Source: Toxonevra muliebris
Lineage: Eukaryota > Arthropoda > Insecta > Diptera > Pallopteridae
Reading direction: 5' to 3'
Assembly: GCA_963691655.1 (NCBI GenBank)
Contig: OY829330.1
Location: 3,802,593-3,866,592 of the forward strand
Length of the DNA stretch: 64,000 nucleotides
Both the position numbers and the translations under genes were made by a program. Position 1 is the stretch's first letter; every line of letters begins with the position of its first letter. Shown here in pieces: positions 11,472 through 23,594 of the stretch. A model generated the notes under the pieces. It had not been told where the DNA came from. It made no database searches and was given only the letters and a program-made list of their open reading frames with translations.

Positions 11472-12150
11472 TAGGGCTGTTCACACGATCAATTGGTTGG
11501 ATAACCGCGCTTGACAAATCGCTCGACGAGTTGCGTTCAAATTTGATATCAGAGCGCTCTGATCACAAAAAAAAACACAATTACGTTTGATCTGAGTGCT
11601 CAGAGCTATGAATTCGTAAATAAACAAAGTGTAACACAAAAACAAAGAAAAATGTACGAATACCAAAACAAAACTGGTACCAAAAATACGAAAGCCAAAA
11701 CGTACTTAGTTTGTATGGGATTCTCATAGTAAATGAATACATTTATTTTTCGTACTTGTATTTTAGTTTGGTATTCGTACATAAGTCTCTTTCTCTGTCG
11801 CACTTGCATTAGCCATCTTGTTTGTTTTTCTCATCTGTTTCGTATTGATGAAAGGGAAAGAAGAAAAATAATACATTGTTGCAAATATTTGGTAGCTATA
11901 AAAAAGTACTAATACCAAAAAAAAGGATTTGTATCTGAAAAAATACACTGTTCACATTATTTTTTTCCGAATGAAAAAAATGTATGAAGCTTGACTAATA
12001 TATGTTCACACGAGTTGGATGGTTTAACAAACCAGCAAAAAATCAAAAATTTTTCAAAATCATCAAGACGTTTGTCAAGCCGTTCAAACGATCAATATCT
12101 CGTCAAATAAACCAATTTGTCAAACATACTTGATCGTCTGAACAGGCCTA
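11472..12150. mobile_element. TIR element, TAGGGCTGTTCACACGATCA termini
   Basis: The left end TAGGGCTGTTCACACGATCA is mirrored by TTGATCGTCTGAACAGGCCTA at the right (a few mismatches), enclosing about 680 bp without a transposase. Inside are a reverse-oriented scrap of the CTCTGAGC-rich MITE found at 44.1 and 61.1 kb (about 11550-11610) and a second inverted pair around GTACGAATACCAAAAC (about 11652 and 11782). It is therefore a nest of at least three repeats. Confidence 0.55.
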
Positions 12151-12154
12151 ATGA

Positions 12155-13600
12155 ATGCGGCAATTGCCGTTGTGTTGCATTGTTGCAGCCAATGTGTTTG
12201 TCTTCATAAGAATACATGCGATTTAAATGTTGACAGACTGAAAGCAAAAATAAAGTAAAAAGTTGTAGCTAACGAAAGTGCAAAAACGAAACAAAAATTT
12301 GCACTCAGCCGGCGTTGTTCTACTTCGCTATCCCTTATTTTTTTTTTCTTGGCTCTGAAAAATTTTACTACTAATACATCATGTCGTATCTAAGACATAA
12401 ACACTGATTGCGGATATTTGATTAATCACTTTGAAATCAGCTTTTCGAATTTTACGTCCGGGAAACGCAACTAATATTACACAATATCTGTTAAGTTTCG
12501 AACTTAAATGATTCGACAAAAGTTAAATTAACTTTTTGAATTGTGTACCTTATAATTATCTAAATTTATAATGCGTCACAAAATAAGTTAAAAAAAGAAA
12601 CGTATAATAACGATATTCCTTTCAAGTTATCTTTTTCCTAAAAAACGAGTCTAATAAGAAAGTGTCAGTTTTCACTTCATGGTAATGCTTATGATTTATA
12701 TGAAAGGTAGAGCTTTAGAGATTTTAGCGTTCGACGTACATATATCAGATTTAATAAATCGCCGGTTTGGTAACCAATATGTGATTTGTGTTTGGTTTAG
12801 GAGAAGAGTTATCTTTTCGATATCGTCATCTATCAATTTCAAATTTATATTACATACACACATACATATCGCTGCCTTAATTTGTTAAGGCCCTAACATC
12901 AAATTTTTCAATTTTGTGTTTTTGATGGATTATGATAAACAGTGCCCACTTTCATCTGTACCGAAAATTTAAGAGACCTATCGAAAACTTACAATCTTTT
13001 CCTTGAGTTTAAATTACAAATTCTGGAATCAGTACTCTAAATATCAAAATATTTGTTTGCTTCTCCTGTAAAATTTGAAAAATGCGTGTTTGGGCTTTAG
13101 CAAATTGAGCGAGTTTTAAACTACTGCAATCGGCACAAAACTTTATAGTCTTTAGTTTTACATCACATCGAATATTTTTGGCCCTTTAGAGGTGACAAAA
13201 AAACATTTTTTTAAATTGTGACCACTCTCATGTACATACAATATAATCGAAGAGTGCGGAACGATACGAAAAAGTAATGGGACATTACACCGAAACAAAA
13301 ATAAGAAACTTTAAGCCCGTTCGGAACGCAATATGATTGTTCCGGACAGTGTTGCAAGTTTTTTTTTAATTTTTTTTCACATTTAAAATGCCCAAAAGTG
13401 CCCATAATGTTTTTAAGAAAATTATCTATTTAATAAGGCCTTTGCTTTTTTGGTTGAGTCCATTGTTTTCATAAATTGTATTAATAAATTTTCATATCAT
13501 CTCTCCCGTGCAACACAAGCTCGTAAATTTGATATAACATTTAATTCGAAAAATTTAATACTTTATATGTTTATCTTTACAATTGACTAATGTGACTAAT
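12155..13600. other. no gene recognised
   Basis: Contains the MITE right-end fragment at about 12430-12470 noted above and otherwise unassigned AT-rich DNA. Frames at 12679-12888 (+) and 13405-13211 (-) have no motif. Confidence 0.3.
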
Positions 13601-13606
13601 ACCTCT

Positions 13607-13721
13607 ATATGTAATTCACTTCAGAATATGCAAAATGCCCTATATAACACATCCCAGAAATGCTTGATTTTGATGAAATGAAAATACACTCAATCAATAT
13701 TTCTGAAGTGCACTACATATA
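13607..13721. mobile_element. small MITE with TTCAGAAATAT-type inverted ends
   Basis: ATGTAATTCACTTCAGAATAT at the left is mirrored by ATATTTCTGAAGTGCACTAC at the right, about 115 bp in all. It abuts the truncated 3' edge of the LINE that follows. Confidence 0.5.
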
Positions 13722-13740
13722 ATCTATATGTATATCAGGC

Positions 13741-16700
13741 TTAACTTATAAGCCGAAAATGTAGAAGTCGAGCTGCTTTCTCAATAGCAAAAATCTCTGC
13801 CTGAAAAACGCTGCAGCTGTCAGATTATACGACCGCCTTAGCTGCAGGTCTTCGGAGTAGAGACCATCTCCAGTTTTATTCTCCATCATTGAGCCATCGG
13901 TAAAGATGGTAATACTAGCATTACCTGTTACTAAAGCCAACTTCCAGTCTTCGCTGGTTGGATATAGAGGTGGAATTCTAGTAATAAAATCAAAATTTGA
14001 AGTCATATAAACCGTGGCCACATCTAAGTCAGATTTGATTCCAACAGTGACAAAACCCCTCCTTGCGGCGTTCCCCTTGTAGTCCTCTTGGTCACGGAGC
14101 CAATACCCATAGCGGCGTTAATGAGCCTGCCTCTCAGCATTGTTCCGTTCCATGCCACTATGATATCTTTAACCACATGATCTGTCAACGCCTTGCAGAT
14201 GGCTTCCATGTTTACATTATTGAAGGCTCCTTCAATGTCAAGGAAACCTACTAAAGTGTACTCCTTAAAATTTAATGACTTCTCAATGGTACCAACAACT
14301 TCATGAAGAGCACTATCCACTGATTTACCTTTGCGGTATGCGTGCTGCGCGATGTCCATTGTGTGAATGCTGATAGCTCCTTTGATATACATGTTATCGG
14401 CTTTTTTGCAGTAGAGGGATTTAGTTTTCCTGCTTTTGGAATAAAAACCACCCTGACCTCTCTCCAAATCCTTGGCACATACCCATCTGTTTGACATCTT
14501 GAAAAGATTTTCACTAGATGAGGCCCCACACTATCCAGAGAATGTTATAGCATGGCTGGTATAAATCCACTGATTTAAGCGGGTTGAATGAACTTATTGC
14601 TCAGGCGACTTTTTCCCTATCCACGATATCCAAGACGTGAGTCCTTGATGCCCGCACAAGATTTGCCATCTGACTTTCGATGGCAGTCAAGTCCATGCAA
14701 CCTGGAAAGTGTGTCTTCATCAGAACCTCAAGAGACTCATGAGCCATCTATCTTCCGAATACTGCCGAGAGCAGTAGTAGTTCCAGACAGTATTTTTCGA
14801 AGTCTTGATGTCTTATTTACAGTCTTCATGGTTCCACAGAACTGCTGCCAAGAGTCCCTTTTTGCAGCCTTAATTCTACTTTTGTATTCATTAAAACTGT
14901 CCCTATACTTATTCTAATCCTCTTCTAGTCGGCTTAGCATATCTCCTTGATTTCACCCTAAGTTGTCCTAACTCTGCGTTCCACCAAACCGTTTTTGGTT
15001 TGGATCGTGGCCTAGTTTGTGGACAACATGGCTCAAAAGATTTAATCAATATCCCTATCAGACGTTCTACTGCTTTATCAATGTTAGCATTCCCTTGGCC
15101 AACTTTGACTTTCATCGAGGCAAGCTTTTGGGAAGCCGTTATTGAAAATTCAGACCAGTTCGCTCTTTTGGGATTCCTAAATGGCCGTGAGACCTCTACT
15201 CTACTTCAAAGTTTATGGTGAAAAGTATCCGACTGTGGTCCGAGAAGGAAAAAATGCCTGATACCCTCCAATTATCAACCCTAATAGTATTGGAATCTGT
15301 GGCCATTATATCAATGACTTCTTCCCTAACCCTGTTATGAAACGTTGGTTGATTACCCTTGTTGCATATAGTTGGGTTACACTGCGTCTACACCTGCCAG
15401 TGCTGGCATGCCAATTCAAAATATGTATTATCTCTCAAAAAACAGAAAAATTGTCTTTGTGACGTAGGCGTCCTGCCAATTATCATGTCAATTCATTTCT
15501 AACAAAATGTCAGACTCTCCATTTCTAATAATTTGCTCACTCCGCTCTATTTTGCCTATACTTTGTTTTTGTTTTCTCTCACAAATGGGAGAAACGTCAA
15601 AGATTGTCGGCTTACGTCAAATCATTGGCATCGAAATTTACTTGCCAATGAGAAAAGTGTGAGTGTATTAGTGAAAAAATGTGAATGTGTTAGCATTGGC
15701 ATGCCAGCACTGGCAGGTGTAGACGCTGAGTTAGTGGAAAGAATATAATTAAAAATGGACTCACCTCTACTGTTGGTATCAGTGCTGCCCCAAAGTTCGT
15801 TGTGACCATTTGCTTCGCAGCCAGCCACCAAGTCCAATTTGCGTGACTCCGCATATGCGACCAGTGGCCGAATTGATTGTGGGGGCAGGCCTTCCTCATC
15901 GTATGGGAAGTATCTGGACGTTAGCAACAAGCTATGCTTGTGCTCGCATACCACCGCATGATGTCTCTAGTGCTGTAGGGAGTGGGAGTTAAAAGAAAAA
16001 GATTAATGCTTTTCTTGGCAACTATACAGGTTTTTATCTTACCTTGGGTTAGTGGAACATAAAGGCGATAGCCGCTTAGCACCAGTCCGTTAACCCTACC
16101 TCTTACAAGCCAGGGTTTTTGAACCAGAGCTACGTCCACCCACTTTTCTCCGATGAACTTCATCAAGTCGAGAGAGGCTGAAGTAGAGTGGTGCAAATTA
16201 ATTTGGTGTCTGGTTTTGACGCGAAATAAGTTTCAGTATGGATTCCTGATCCGGTTCCGATGTTATCGGCCGAACCGGGTGCTAGGAAGTACTTCCAAAC
16301 GGGCTTCCTGCCAGAGTGCATCAAGGCTGCTAATTGTACGTATTAAGAAATCTAGGGATTTCTTGTTGCTGCAACCAACAACCTTAACACCCTTCAGCCC
16401 TGAGCGGCTTAGCTTCTACAAGTAGCCAGTTCTCCGGCGTTATCTTCCCATCAGTGTTGACGTTGTGGATGATGGCCACTTGTAGCTAAATCGAAGAGAC
16501 GAAGGAGGCCGAAGGTTTTGGCTTTTCGACTCCCTTGGAGTTACCTCATCAGACCGGGCTCTTTTCTGAGCCTCTCCAGATGAGGAACCCTGTTCCCTAT
16601 TAGGAGAGCCTGTGGACTTAAGCATTGGTGGCATTCTAACACTTCCACCTGTGGCCTGGTCTGTTGGCTTCCCCTTTTGGTACGAGGAGGTAGTGGCGTT

Positions 16701-16880
16701 ATTCTTCTCGAACTTTGCCACAACCTTCTCGTGCTTCTTAATAAGAAGCACGTGGCGCGGAAGCCACAGCCGGAGGCCGGGGGTATCACTGAGCAACTGC
16801 ATCTCAACTTCCGAACCTATGTCATCGACGTTGCTTACATGCGATAACAAATCATCATCGGACTCGACCGCATAGTTTTT
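13741..16880 (-). pseudogene. LOA-like non-LTR retrotransposon, decayed
   Basis: Reading 5' to 3' on the - strand: an ORF1 piece (16850-16440, 136 codons); an endonuclease (from about 16196) with ALVQKPW, then GCEANGHNELWGSTDTN near 15800; a linker with PKTVWWNAELGQLR (about 14990); a reverse transcriptase with EVRVVFIPKAGK, YTLVGFLDIEGAFNNV and RTTRGTPQGGVLS (14080-14480); and, after a deletion near 14022, the start of RNase H with TIFTDGSM (about 13900). The order EN-RT-RNase H and the ALVQ-PW motif suggest the LOA group. The YADD block is missing, frames are broken many times, and RNase H stops after about 50 residues. A 351-bp MITE splits the endonuclease. Confidence 0.8.
15380..15730. 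mobile_element. Harbinger-type MITE, TTA target duplication, copy 1
   Basis: The element is flanked by TTA (15377-15379 and 15731-15733). It begins CACTGCGTCTACACCTGCCA and ends with the mirror ...GGCAGGTGTAGACGCTGAG, giving inverted repeats of about 32 bp (GCGTCTACACCTGCCAGTGC onward, identical). It interrupts the LINE endonuclease, so it is younger than that LINE. A second copy sits at 34475-34799. TTA/TAA duplication is typical of PIF/Harbinger. Confidence 0.8.
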
Positions 16881-17239
16881 AGATTATTCTGTTTTTAAGA
16901 GAGTTTTTTTTTTTACGCTCTTAAGTTTTGTTACTAGTAAAATTTTACAAGTAAAATACGCGAATAGACCTATTACTTGTTTCGGCAGGCACACTGAATA
17001 TATTTCGTTAAGTTTTAAAACTACTATTTTATATGGGTGTACGGAAAGCTAGAACATTTTCTCTCAAATATGTATCGGCCCTAATACTTTATAAAATATA
17101 TTAAACGGATTTCTGTAAACTCGTAAATGCCTCATAAACCTTGTAAACTGTATAAACACATAAGCTAACTGTCAAATTTCATATGAATTTGACAATTTTA
17201 CACACTTCACGAGCTTACGAGGCATTTATAAAATTACAT
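16881..17239. other. short inverted blocks, no gene
   Basis: GTAAATGCCTCATAAA (about 17128) is mirrored by TTTATAAATGCCTCGT-type sequence (about 17215-17230), and a palindrome TGTCAAATTTCATATGAATTTGACA lies between (about 17170-17196). Probably an old MITE remnant. Confidence 0.35.
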
Positions 17240-17482
17240 CTGTGGTCAAAAGCAATAATCGCTTAAATAAACTTTAAACAGAATTGGGTTATAAATGCTA
17301 TCGTATTCTCCTTACAATGCACATATACATAAAATGCCTGAAATTCTAAGTTTTTTAAAACAAAAGTTATAAAAAAGAAACGTATTCTCTAACGTAGAAT
17401 AGAAACCAATCACATTAACTTCAAACCGTGCTTACTCGAGATGAGATTTTCAGACTTAAGCGATTACTATTTTTGACCACAG
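17240..17482. mobile_element. 243-bp MITE with CTGTGGTCAAAA termini
   Basis: CTGTGGTCAAAAGCAATAAT then CGCTTAA at the left is mirrored at the right by TTAAGCGATTACTATTTTTG then ACCACAG. Inverted ends of about 27 bp with few mismatches. No coding content. Target duplication unclear (AT on both sides). Confidence 0.65.
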
Positions 17483-18134
17483 ATATGTAAAAATAATATT
17501 TTATTATCAATCAATAACGATGCAACAATTGGCGACGAGACTGAAAGGAATACGCACAAAAGCCATATCGTGCAATAAAGCCGAATAAAATGCATAACCT
17601 CAAAAATGGCAAAGCTGCCAAAGTCTGCAGCGATATAGAATATCGCATAGAATTAAGTCGTTTTTAATTTTTAATTTACAATTAACTTAAATTCGATTTA
17701 AATTGATCACCTGAAATCCGCCCTTAAAAATCAAATTATTGAGCATGATTTTAATTTTTTTAATTGATTAATATTAAGATAGTATTTTTAAGACATGTGT
17801 TCAATATGTTTGTGTTTCATATAGCGCTTACAGAACAAAGTTTTCTGTAGTTTTTAATACACACAGTAACACACAAAAAATAAAAACTATGCATATCACT
17901 AGCTAATTTTGCTCGCTAGTCTAACTTAATTACTTATATATTTTATATGTTATAATTTTGTTTGAATTTGTTTTTCTTTTGGTAATGTCAATAAAATTAT
18001 TATTCAATAGTAAAAACCATTTTAAATTTTGTATTGTTTGTTTTGTATTTTTCGCGTAAATTTGCGTCAAAACAAAAACTTTTTTTTTTATGTGATTTTG
18101 TCGTTAATGTTTGGCCACGTCTTTTGGGTGATAG
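17483..18134 (+). other. Caps: end of the intron upstream of the first visible Caps exon
   Basis: AT-rich intronic sequence ending in a pyrimidine-rich stretch and an AG at 18133-18134. No earlier Caps exon was recognised in the window, so the upstream coding part must lie more than 18 kb away or in small exons I could not see. Confidence 0.5.
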
Positions 18135-18444
18135 AAATGGTTGTGCTACATCTGAGGATCTTTTCTGGAAGTTAGATGCCTTACAATCATTTATACGTGA
18201 CCTCCATTGGCCGGATGCAGAATTTCGTCAACATTTGGAGCAACGTTTAAAAATGATGGCTGCCGAAATGATTGAACAATGCATTCAGCGTACAGATTCA
18301 TCATTTCAGTCGTGGCTTAAGAAAAATATTGCCTTCATTTCAACAGATTATATAATACCTTCGGAAATGTGCGCTATGGTTAATGTGATATTAGATGCTA
18401 AAAATCAAAGCTTTAAATTAACTACTATAGATGGTATTGATTTG
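18135..18444 (+). CDS. Caps: Caps, coding exon (fourth from the end)
   Basis: CAPS/CADPS primes dense-core vesicles (and in flies acts at the synapse) for Ca2+-triggered release by binding SNAREs and PIP2 at the plasma membrane. This exon begins with one base completing a codon, then reads [19 protein letters not shown] and DLHWPDAEFRQHLEQRLK, and ends TIDGIDL. It matches the region of animal CAPS in and after the MUNC13-homology domain (human CADPS has [20 protein letters not shown]). The donor is a clean GTAAGT at 18445 in phase 0. The acceptor AG at 18133-18134 is my choice because it starts just before the conserved block; a nearby AG (18154-18155) is less likely. Confidence 0.93.
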
Positions 18445-18510
18445 GTAAGTATTGCACTGATATGATACAGAGAAAAACGCAACGTAAAATTTAATATATA
18501 TTGCATTTGA

Positions 18511-19352
18511 TTAAACAGAGCTCATTACATTTAATGCATTGAATTGGGCCTGTGCACTTGCGCGGCTCTTCCATTGTGATTTCGCGGTGTATCCGGTATC
18601 TAAGTGTAAATATCGTGTGATTATCTCCCTTTTATTCGTGTCTGCAACTAGTTCGATTTTATAGAAGGGTTGTGGAACACGGTTACGGTTCACCATGTTA
18701 TAGGCATTTTTCACATTATATCCCTCCTCTTTCAATGCCGCTTATTAGTGTTCACATCGGGTTAAGTACCTCTAATAACATCTGAGAAACCTTTACAACT
18801 TTTCAGCTGGTACAAATAAAAACTCTTTTTGTTATGCTCCAAGTCACTAATGATGGTCTTTATTATTAACTTGGTCCTTAGTTTTACTTATCTTACCCTT
18901 GTAGGGATACCATAAAAAGCACTGGAGTTTTGCTCTCTGAGGAATATTAGGACTTGGGTTTTGTGCTATTAGTATCTGGTATCAAAAGTATCTTCTGCAT
19001 TGGGAAGTGGTAAAAAGCTATTTTGGCTTACAACTTGCTCAGAATTTTTGCGTTGTTGTGCATGAATTGTAAAAATTGCTGATTTATGGCTTTTCTTTTG
19101 GGAATTTGAGTCTGTTCAGAAGAGTCTTGTGCTATTACTTTTGGAGTTGCCGGTAAACCGATGGCGGGAGGAGGGCATTCCATACTCCAGGGATCTTCTA
19201 CTGGCTTTAAAAGTTGTAGTTATTATTGCTATTATTGCGTTTGTTGCTGATGTTGAAGTTACTGCTGTTGTTTGCTGCATTTGTTGGTGTTTACTGTCAC
19301 CATGAGGTGGCGGCGAGCAGGTCAGACTCATTTTATAGTAATGCTGTGGCAT
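18511..19352 (-). pseudogene. gag-like ORF1 fragment of a jockey-type LINE, in Caps intron
   Basis: On -, the frame 18735-18511 reads KEEGYNVKNAYNMVNRNRVP, then QPFYKIELV and, near its end, ASAQAQFNA. This is the layout of the region before the zinc knuckles in insect LINE gag-like proteins (known as PRE_C2HC). The expected CCHC knuckles have lost their cysteines. Upstream on the same strand, 19352-19116 is a Q/T/A-rich frame (QQMQQTTAVTSTSATN) such as occurs in the N-terminal part of these ORF1 proteins. It is antisense to Caps and broken. Confidence 0.6.
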
Positions 19353-19647
19353 TATTTTAATATTTATAGTTCGAATATTTCAGAGAGGATTAAAAAACAC
19401 GTCAGTCCAACAGATTTATTCGCAATATTATGAAATATTTTCGTATTTACAGCAGAATAATAAATGAAAATAGTTTAACCAAAGTGCAATGTTTAATGCT
19501 ACGTTATTTTTCTCTGAGTATATACACATTTCTTTATTATTTTATAAAATATAATAGCGATCGCAATTGTGTGTCCTACTATATTATATGCATATGTATG
19601 TATTCTTTGACGTTTAATTATATATAACAAATCTGTTTTACTTTTAG

Positions 19648-20028
19648 TACAAATTTCATGCAAAAATTGACGACCAAATCGATAAAGCGAATGTAGCTAT
19701 GACACAAGGCCTTATCTGTAAACTTATGTCTGTACTAGAGTCGACTTTGTCGAAATTGGCACGATATGACGAGGGCAGTTTAATTGGTTCGATACTTAGC
19801 TTTACAAATGTATCTAGCTCAGGGAAGGATCTTGGACAGGGTTATGTGAACTTCTTGCGAACTAATATGGATCAAATACGTGGAAAAATTGGCGATGATC
19901 TGTGGACATTGAATTTCTTTGAGCAGTGGTACACGCAGCAGATTAATATGCTTTGCAATTGGCTATCAGAACGCTTGGATCATTCTTTACATTTTGCACA
20001 AATAACATCTATATCTCACATAATCAAG
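19648..20028 (+). CDS. Caps: Caps, coding exon (third from the end)
   Basis: The exon follows acceptor CTTTTAG (AG at 19646-19647) and opens in phase 0 with YKFHAKIDDQIDKANVAMTQ. It continues through LESTLSKLARYDEGSLIGSI, GKDLGQGYVNF, GDDLWTLNFFEQWY and NMLCNWLSERLDHS, and ends SISHIIK before GTAAGT at 20029. This is 127 codons of the conserved C-terminal helical region of CAPS (human has LAKLSRYDEGTLFSSFLSF at the same place). No disruptions are seen, so the gene looks functional despite the TE-laden introns. Confidence 0.95.
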
Positions 20029-20419
20029 GTAAGTTTCAGTTTGATATTTCGGAAAGAAATTGAGCGTAGAAGTATACATAAATGGGTGAGGGGAAAATAG
20101 ATAACATTCCAGTGAAAAAGATTTTTTTTCCTTGCTTTCAATGGCTAATTTAAACAAATATTAGTTGAATGACTGGCTATTTTACTTAGGTTGTCAAATT
20201 TGTGAAAATTTTCGTTATTCCAATCTAATACTACTGAATACTGTAACAAAAAAATCATTCTTTGATGTGATAACATCTTTACTCGGAGCTGAAGTAAAAT
20301 TTATAGTAGAGTGAATTGATTTAAATTAAAACCAAATTTCACGTCGCACTGTGGTTGCTGTCATACGACAAAAATAAAAAATTCAAACGTCAAATTTTGG
20401 AATTATGAGCAACTGCACA
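20029..20419 (+). other. Caps: start of the 13.8-kb Caps intron
   Basis: Canonical donor followed by unassigned intronic DNA up to the hAT remnant. Nothing else is supported. Confidence 0.5.
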
Positions 20420-20427
20420 ATCTCTAC

Positions 20428-21479
20428 CAGTGCTGTCGTTTTGAAAATTTTAAGGGAGGAACTTTTCCTTTTAAGAGGAGGATTTTGCTTTACAGGTGAG
20501 GAATTTTTCAAAATGTCTTACAAGTTTTCAAATAAATATTACTTAGAATCTAGAGTCTTAGATAATTGCAAACAGTTGCACTAATGTATAGAAATTTTAT
20601 TAAAAAAAAATACATTTTCAGTCATACTTAAAGCTAAATAATTTATGGAAATAAAACAAATTCATATAAAAACCAAATATTCCTTCTTTGGAAACAAACG
20701 GTAGTATCAGTAAATAATAATAAAAAGAGCAATAATGATTAAAAAACTACAATAAAATTGTCTTCTCTCTTCTCAAAACCGGGTAAAAAAGGAGAATGTT
20801 ATTTGTGGTACTTTGAACCAGCTTAATCGAAGGTACCTAGAAGGAGGCACCATTTTTTTTTTTTGTAGCTTTTCTTAAAAACCATTACTGCATTAACAGT
20901 TGCAGTCAGCAAGCAATTTCGTTTTTTGTCTTTAATTAGATTCAATTGAGAAAAAATTATATTTGCCGCTGTACTGCTATGTAGAAAACGTAAAATTGCG
21001 CCAATAAATTTTTCCAGTTTTGAAAGCATTTTTTCTTTTAAAGCATTATTTAAATGAAAAATTTCACACCAAAATTATTCCAGTTCCAAATCTAATATAT
21101 ATATATAATTTCATTACTAATTTATTGATATTTATTAAATATGCAAACTTACTTCTGAGTGGTTTTTCTACTATTGATTTCAATTGTGAAAAATTATAAG
21201 CATTAACACAAAGCCAAGCAAAAACTTCTGGAAATGGAACGCGAACTTTTGAATTTTGACAGTAATCCAGCGATAAATAAAGTAGAGCTAGTCATAGTAA
21301 GAAATATTTTACAGACAGAAACTAAAATAACCCAACAGAACATATTTAGTTTGATTTAAGTTTACAACCAAAAATTCAAGAATATGAAATATGAGGATTT
21401 TTTCCGATTGGGGAGGACAGGAGGATTGAGATTTGAGCGGAGTACGAATACTCCGATCGGAGTACCTTCGGCAGCACTG
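20428..21479. mobile_element. hAT transposon remnant with 8-bp target duplication
   Basis: The 8-bp direct repeat ATCTCTAC (20420-20427 and 21480-21487) flanks a 1052-bp unit. It begins CAGTGCTGTCG and ends CGGCAGCACTG. An 8-bp duplication and CAG.G termini are hAT hallmarks. A transposase remnant on - is described separately. Inserted in a Caps intron. Confidence 0.85.
20823..21029 (-). pseudogene. hAT transposase C-terminal remnant
   Basis: The frame 21029-20823 contains AILRFLHSSTAANIIFSQLN followed by LIKDKKRNCLL. This matches the C-terminal dimerisation region of hAT transposases (pattern hSSa...ERxFSxxnlIKtkkRNrL). The usual ER before FSQ has become NI/I. The rest of the transposase, including the RNase H-like catalytic part, is not recognisable, so this copy is dead. 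Confidence 0.7.
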
Positions 21480-21487
21480 ATCTCTAC

Positions 21488-22245
21488 TTTTACCAAACTT
21501 CTCAACGGTAAATTTTTTTTAGCTTCTGACGGTACTTCTTAAATATAAGCATCAGAAGTGCAAGTATCAATTGAAGTTATTTTTGTATTGGAAAAAGTGT
21601 GAAAGTGTATTTAATTTTTGGCAGTAAAAATCTAAAAGAAAAATGATTCAAATTTAATTAAACACAATGGAAGTTGGAAAAAGAGGTATCAACTTTATTT
21701 TCAAGTGGTAAAATTCTTATAGCTTATGGTGTGGCTTTTATAAAATAATAGTTTTTACCTAGTACTTTTTTCTGTATTTTTTGTAGTTTAATTTTAATTT
21801 CACTTGGATTTTTAGTAACTTTACCCCCGAATCACCCCGTCATTTTTTTGTTCTAAACAACAGTCCACATTCTAAGTTTAAACAAATGTTCACGGTAGCT
21901 GCCAAGATTTGCCAGGGTTTGTGTAATCTGCTGTTTCACGTGTGTGTTTGCTAGACAAATACACACAGATTCTTCAAATCTTCTAGAATAAAATATATAT
22001 CATTCGAAAGATCTTCTTTTTTCCAAAACCGGTAAGAAACTGGAAATCTTTTGATAATCAACTAAGTTACAGGCTTATAAGTGCGCAAAGGTACGTAAAA
22101 CCAGTTTTTTTTTAACGGTAAATCAAGATTTTGGGGGTGTTTGGAAAATTTCAAAAGCAGACTCTTGTTTAACTCTACAAAACCTATTAGAAAAATAATA
22201 TCACTTCCCAGGTATTTTTAACTGTCGCACCGTGCTATCGACCAA
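21488..22245 (+). other. Caps intron, no feature recognised
   Basis: AT-rich intronic DNA, no element boundary or frame supported. Confidence 0.3.
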
Positions 22246-23590
22246 ACCCCAGACCTAGACCAAAAACTAGTGCAAAAATTTTATCAAATACAAGTCAAAA
22301 ATGAAAAGACTGGAACAAAACTGAGACCAAAATTCAAACTAAAATCGGATATAAATTTAGGCGAAAATTTCGACCAAATTTCAAACTTAAACTCAAATAC
22401 TTTTTTCAGATCGAAGTTCAAACCAAGAACCAAATTCAGATAAAAACCTTGATTATGATTTTTCTGATGGATTTATATTGTTAAATGGTCTATTTTGAGA
22501 AAACAATTTGAAGGAAATTTTAATTTCCTTTGAGAAAAAATTTTGACGAAACAATTTGATACATCTCTATTTTTTGAGTAATTTTTGGTCGATACAAAAA
22601 CCAGAAAAAAAATTAATTTAAGAATAGTTGATTTGGATAGTACTTTAAACGAATTTTTAAAATATTTATTCATATCACTTTTAGCATCGATATCACTATT
22701 AATATTGGCTTGGTGGTGAGTTTACGATCTCACAACTCCATAACCAAGCACTTAATTTTTATGAAAAATTAAATACGTTCTTTAAGCCTGTTATACATTA
22801 CTTAAAATGTAAATATATCTTAATTTGACCAAAAAACCAATACGTTTTAAATTTCAACGAGATCCGTATACGCTTTCGGGTACCGGGCAACAAACGGTTA
22901 AAAAAAAACAATGTTCAGACCACGAATCGGACCAAAATTCCAACAAAAAATTGACCAAAATGAGATCAAATTCAGGTTAAAACTCAGACTAAAAACCCAA
23001 GATTCAGACCGAATCAATACCAAAATCAGTTTTAAAATTCATTCCAAAATTCCAAAAAAAATTTAGACCACAACTCATACCAATAGTTAGACAAAACTTT
23101 AGGCCAAAAAGACAACAAATACCGAACGAAAGTAACCCAAAATTCAGACCAAAAACTAGTGGGAATATCTGATAAATATTTACATAAAAAAAAATTTAAC
23201 TTAAACTAAAACTAGACCAAAATTCCAGGCGAATTCAGACCAAATTTAAAAAAAAAATTCAGACTGATTTTAGACTGAAATTCAGACCAAAATAGTATCA
23301 AAATCAAGCCAATTCAGTCGAAAATATTAAGCACAACTCAAACTAAGAGTTAGATTAATACTGAGGCTAAAAAGACGCCAAATACAAATTAAAATCAAAC
23401 CAATATTTAGACCAGAAATAAGATCAAACGAAGATCTGCAAACGCTGGAAAGCAAATCAAAATTTAGATCAAACATGGATTAAAACTCAAACCAAATTCA
23501 GATTAAAATTCAAACTAAAATAAAACAAAATTCTGAATTACAATCAGATTAAAATTCAGTACAAAATTCAATCCAAAAACTAGACCATTA
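22246..23590. repeat. degenerate tandem array, AAATTCAGACCAAA-like unit
   Basis: Words such as AGACCAAAA, AATTCAGACCAAA, AAACTCAGAC, AAAATTCAAAC and GACCAAATTC recur every 12-25 bases through 22246-22450 and 22910-23590. The intervening 460 bp is mostly free of them. The strand is strongly skewed to A and C over G and T. It looks like an old minisatellite of a roughly 12-15-bp unit that has drifted. No protein frame persists. Confidence 0.6.
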
Positions 23591-23594
23591 TCAA

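Noticed and set aside
14588..15221. + strand frames of 109 and 73 codons as genes
   Set aside because: They are the opposite strand of the decayed LINE.
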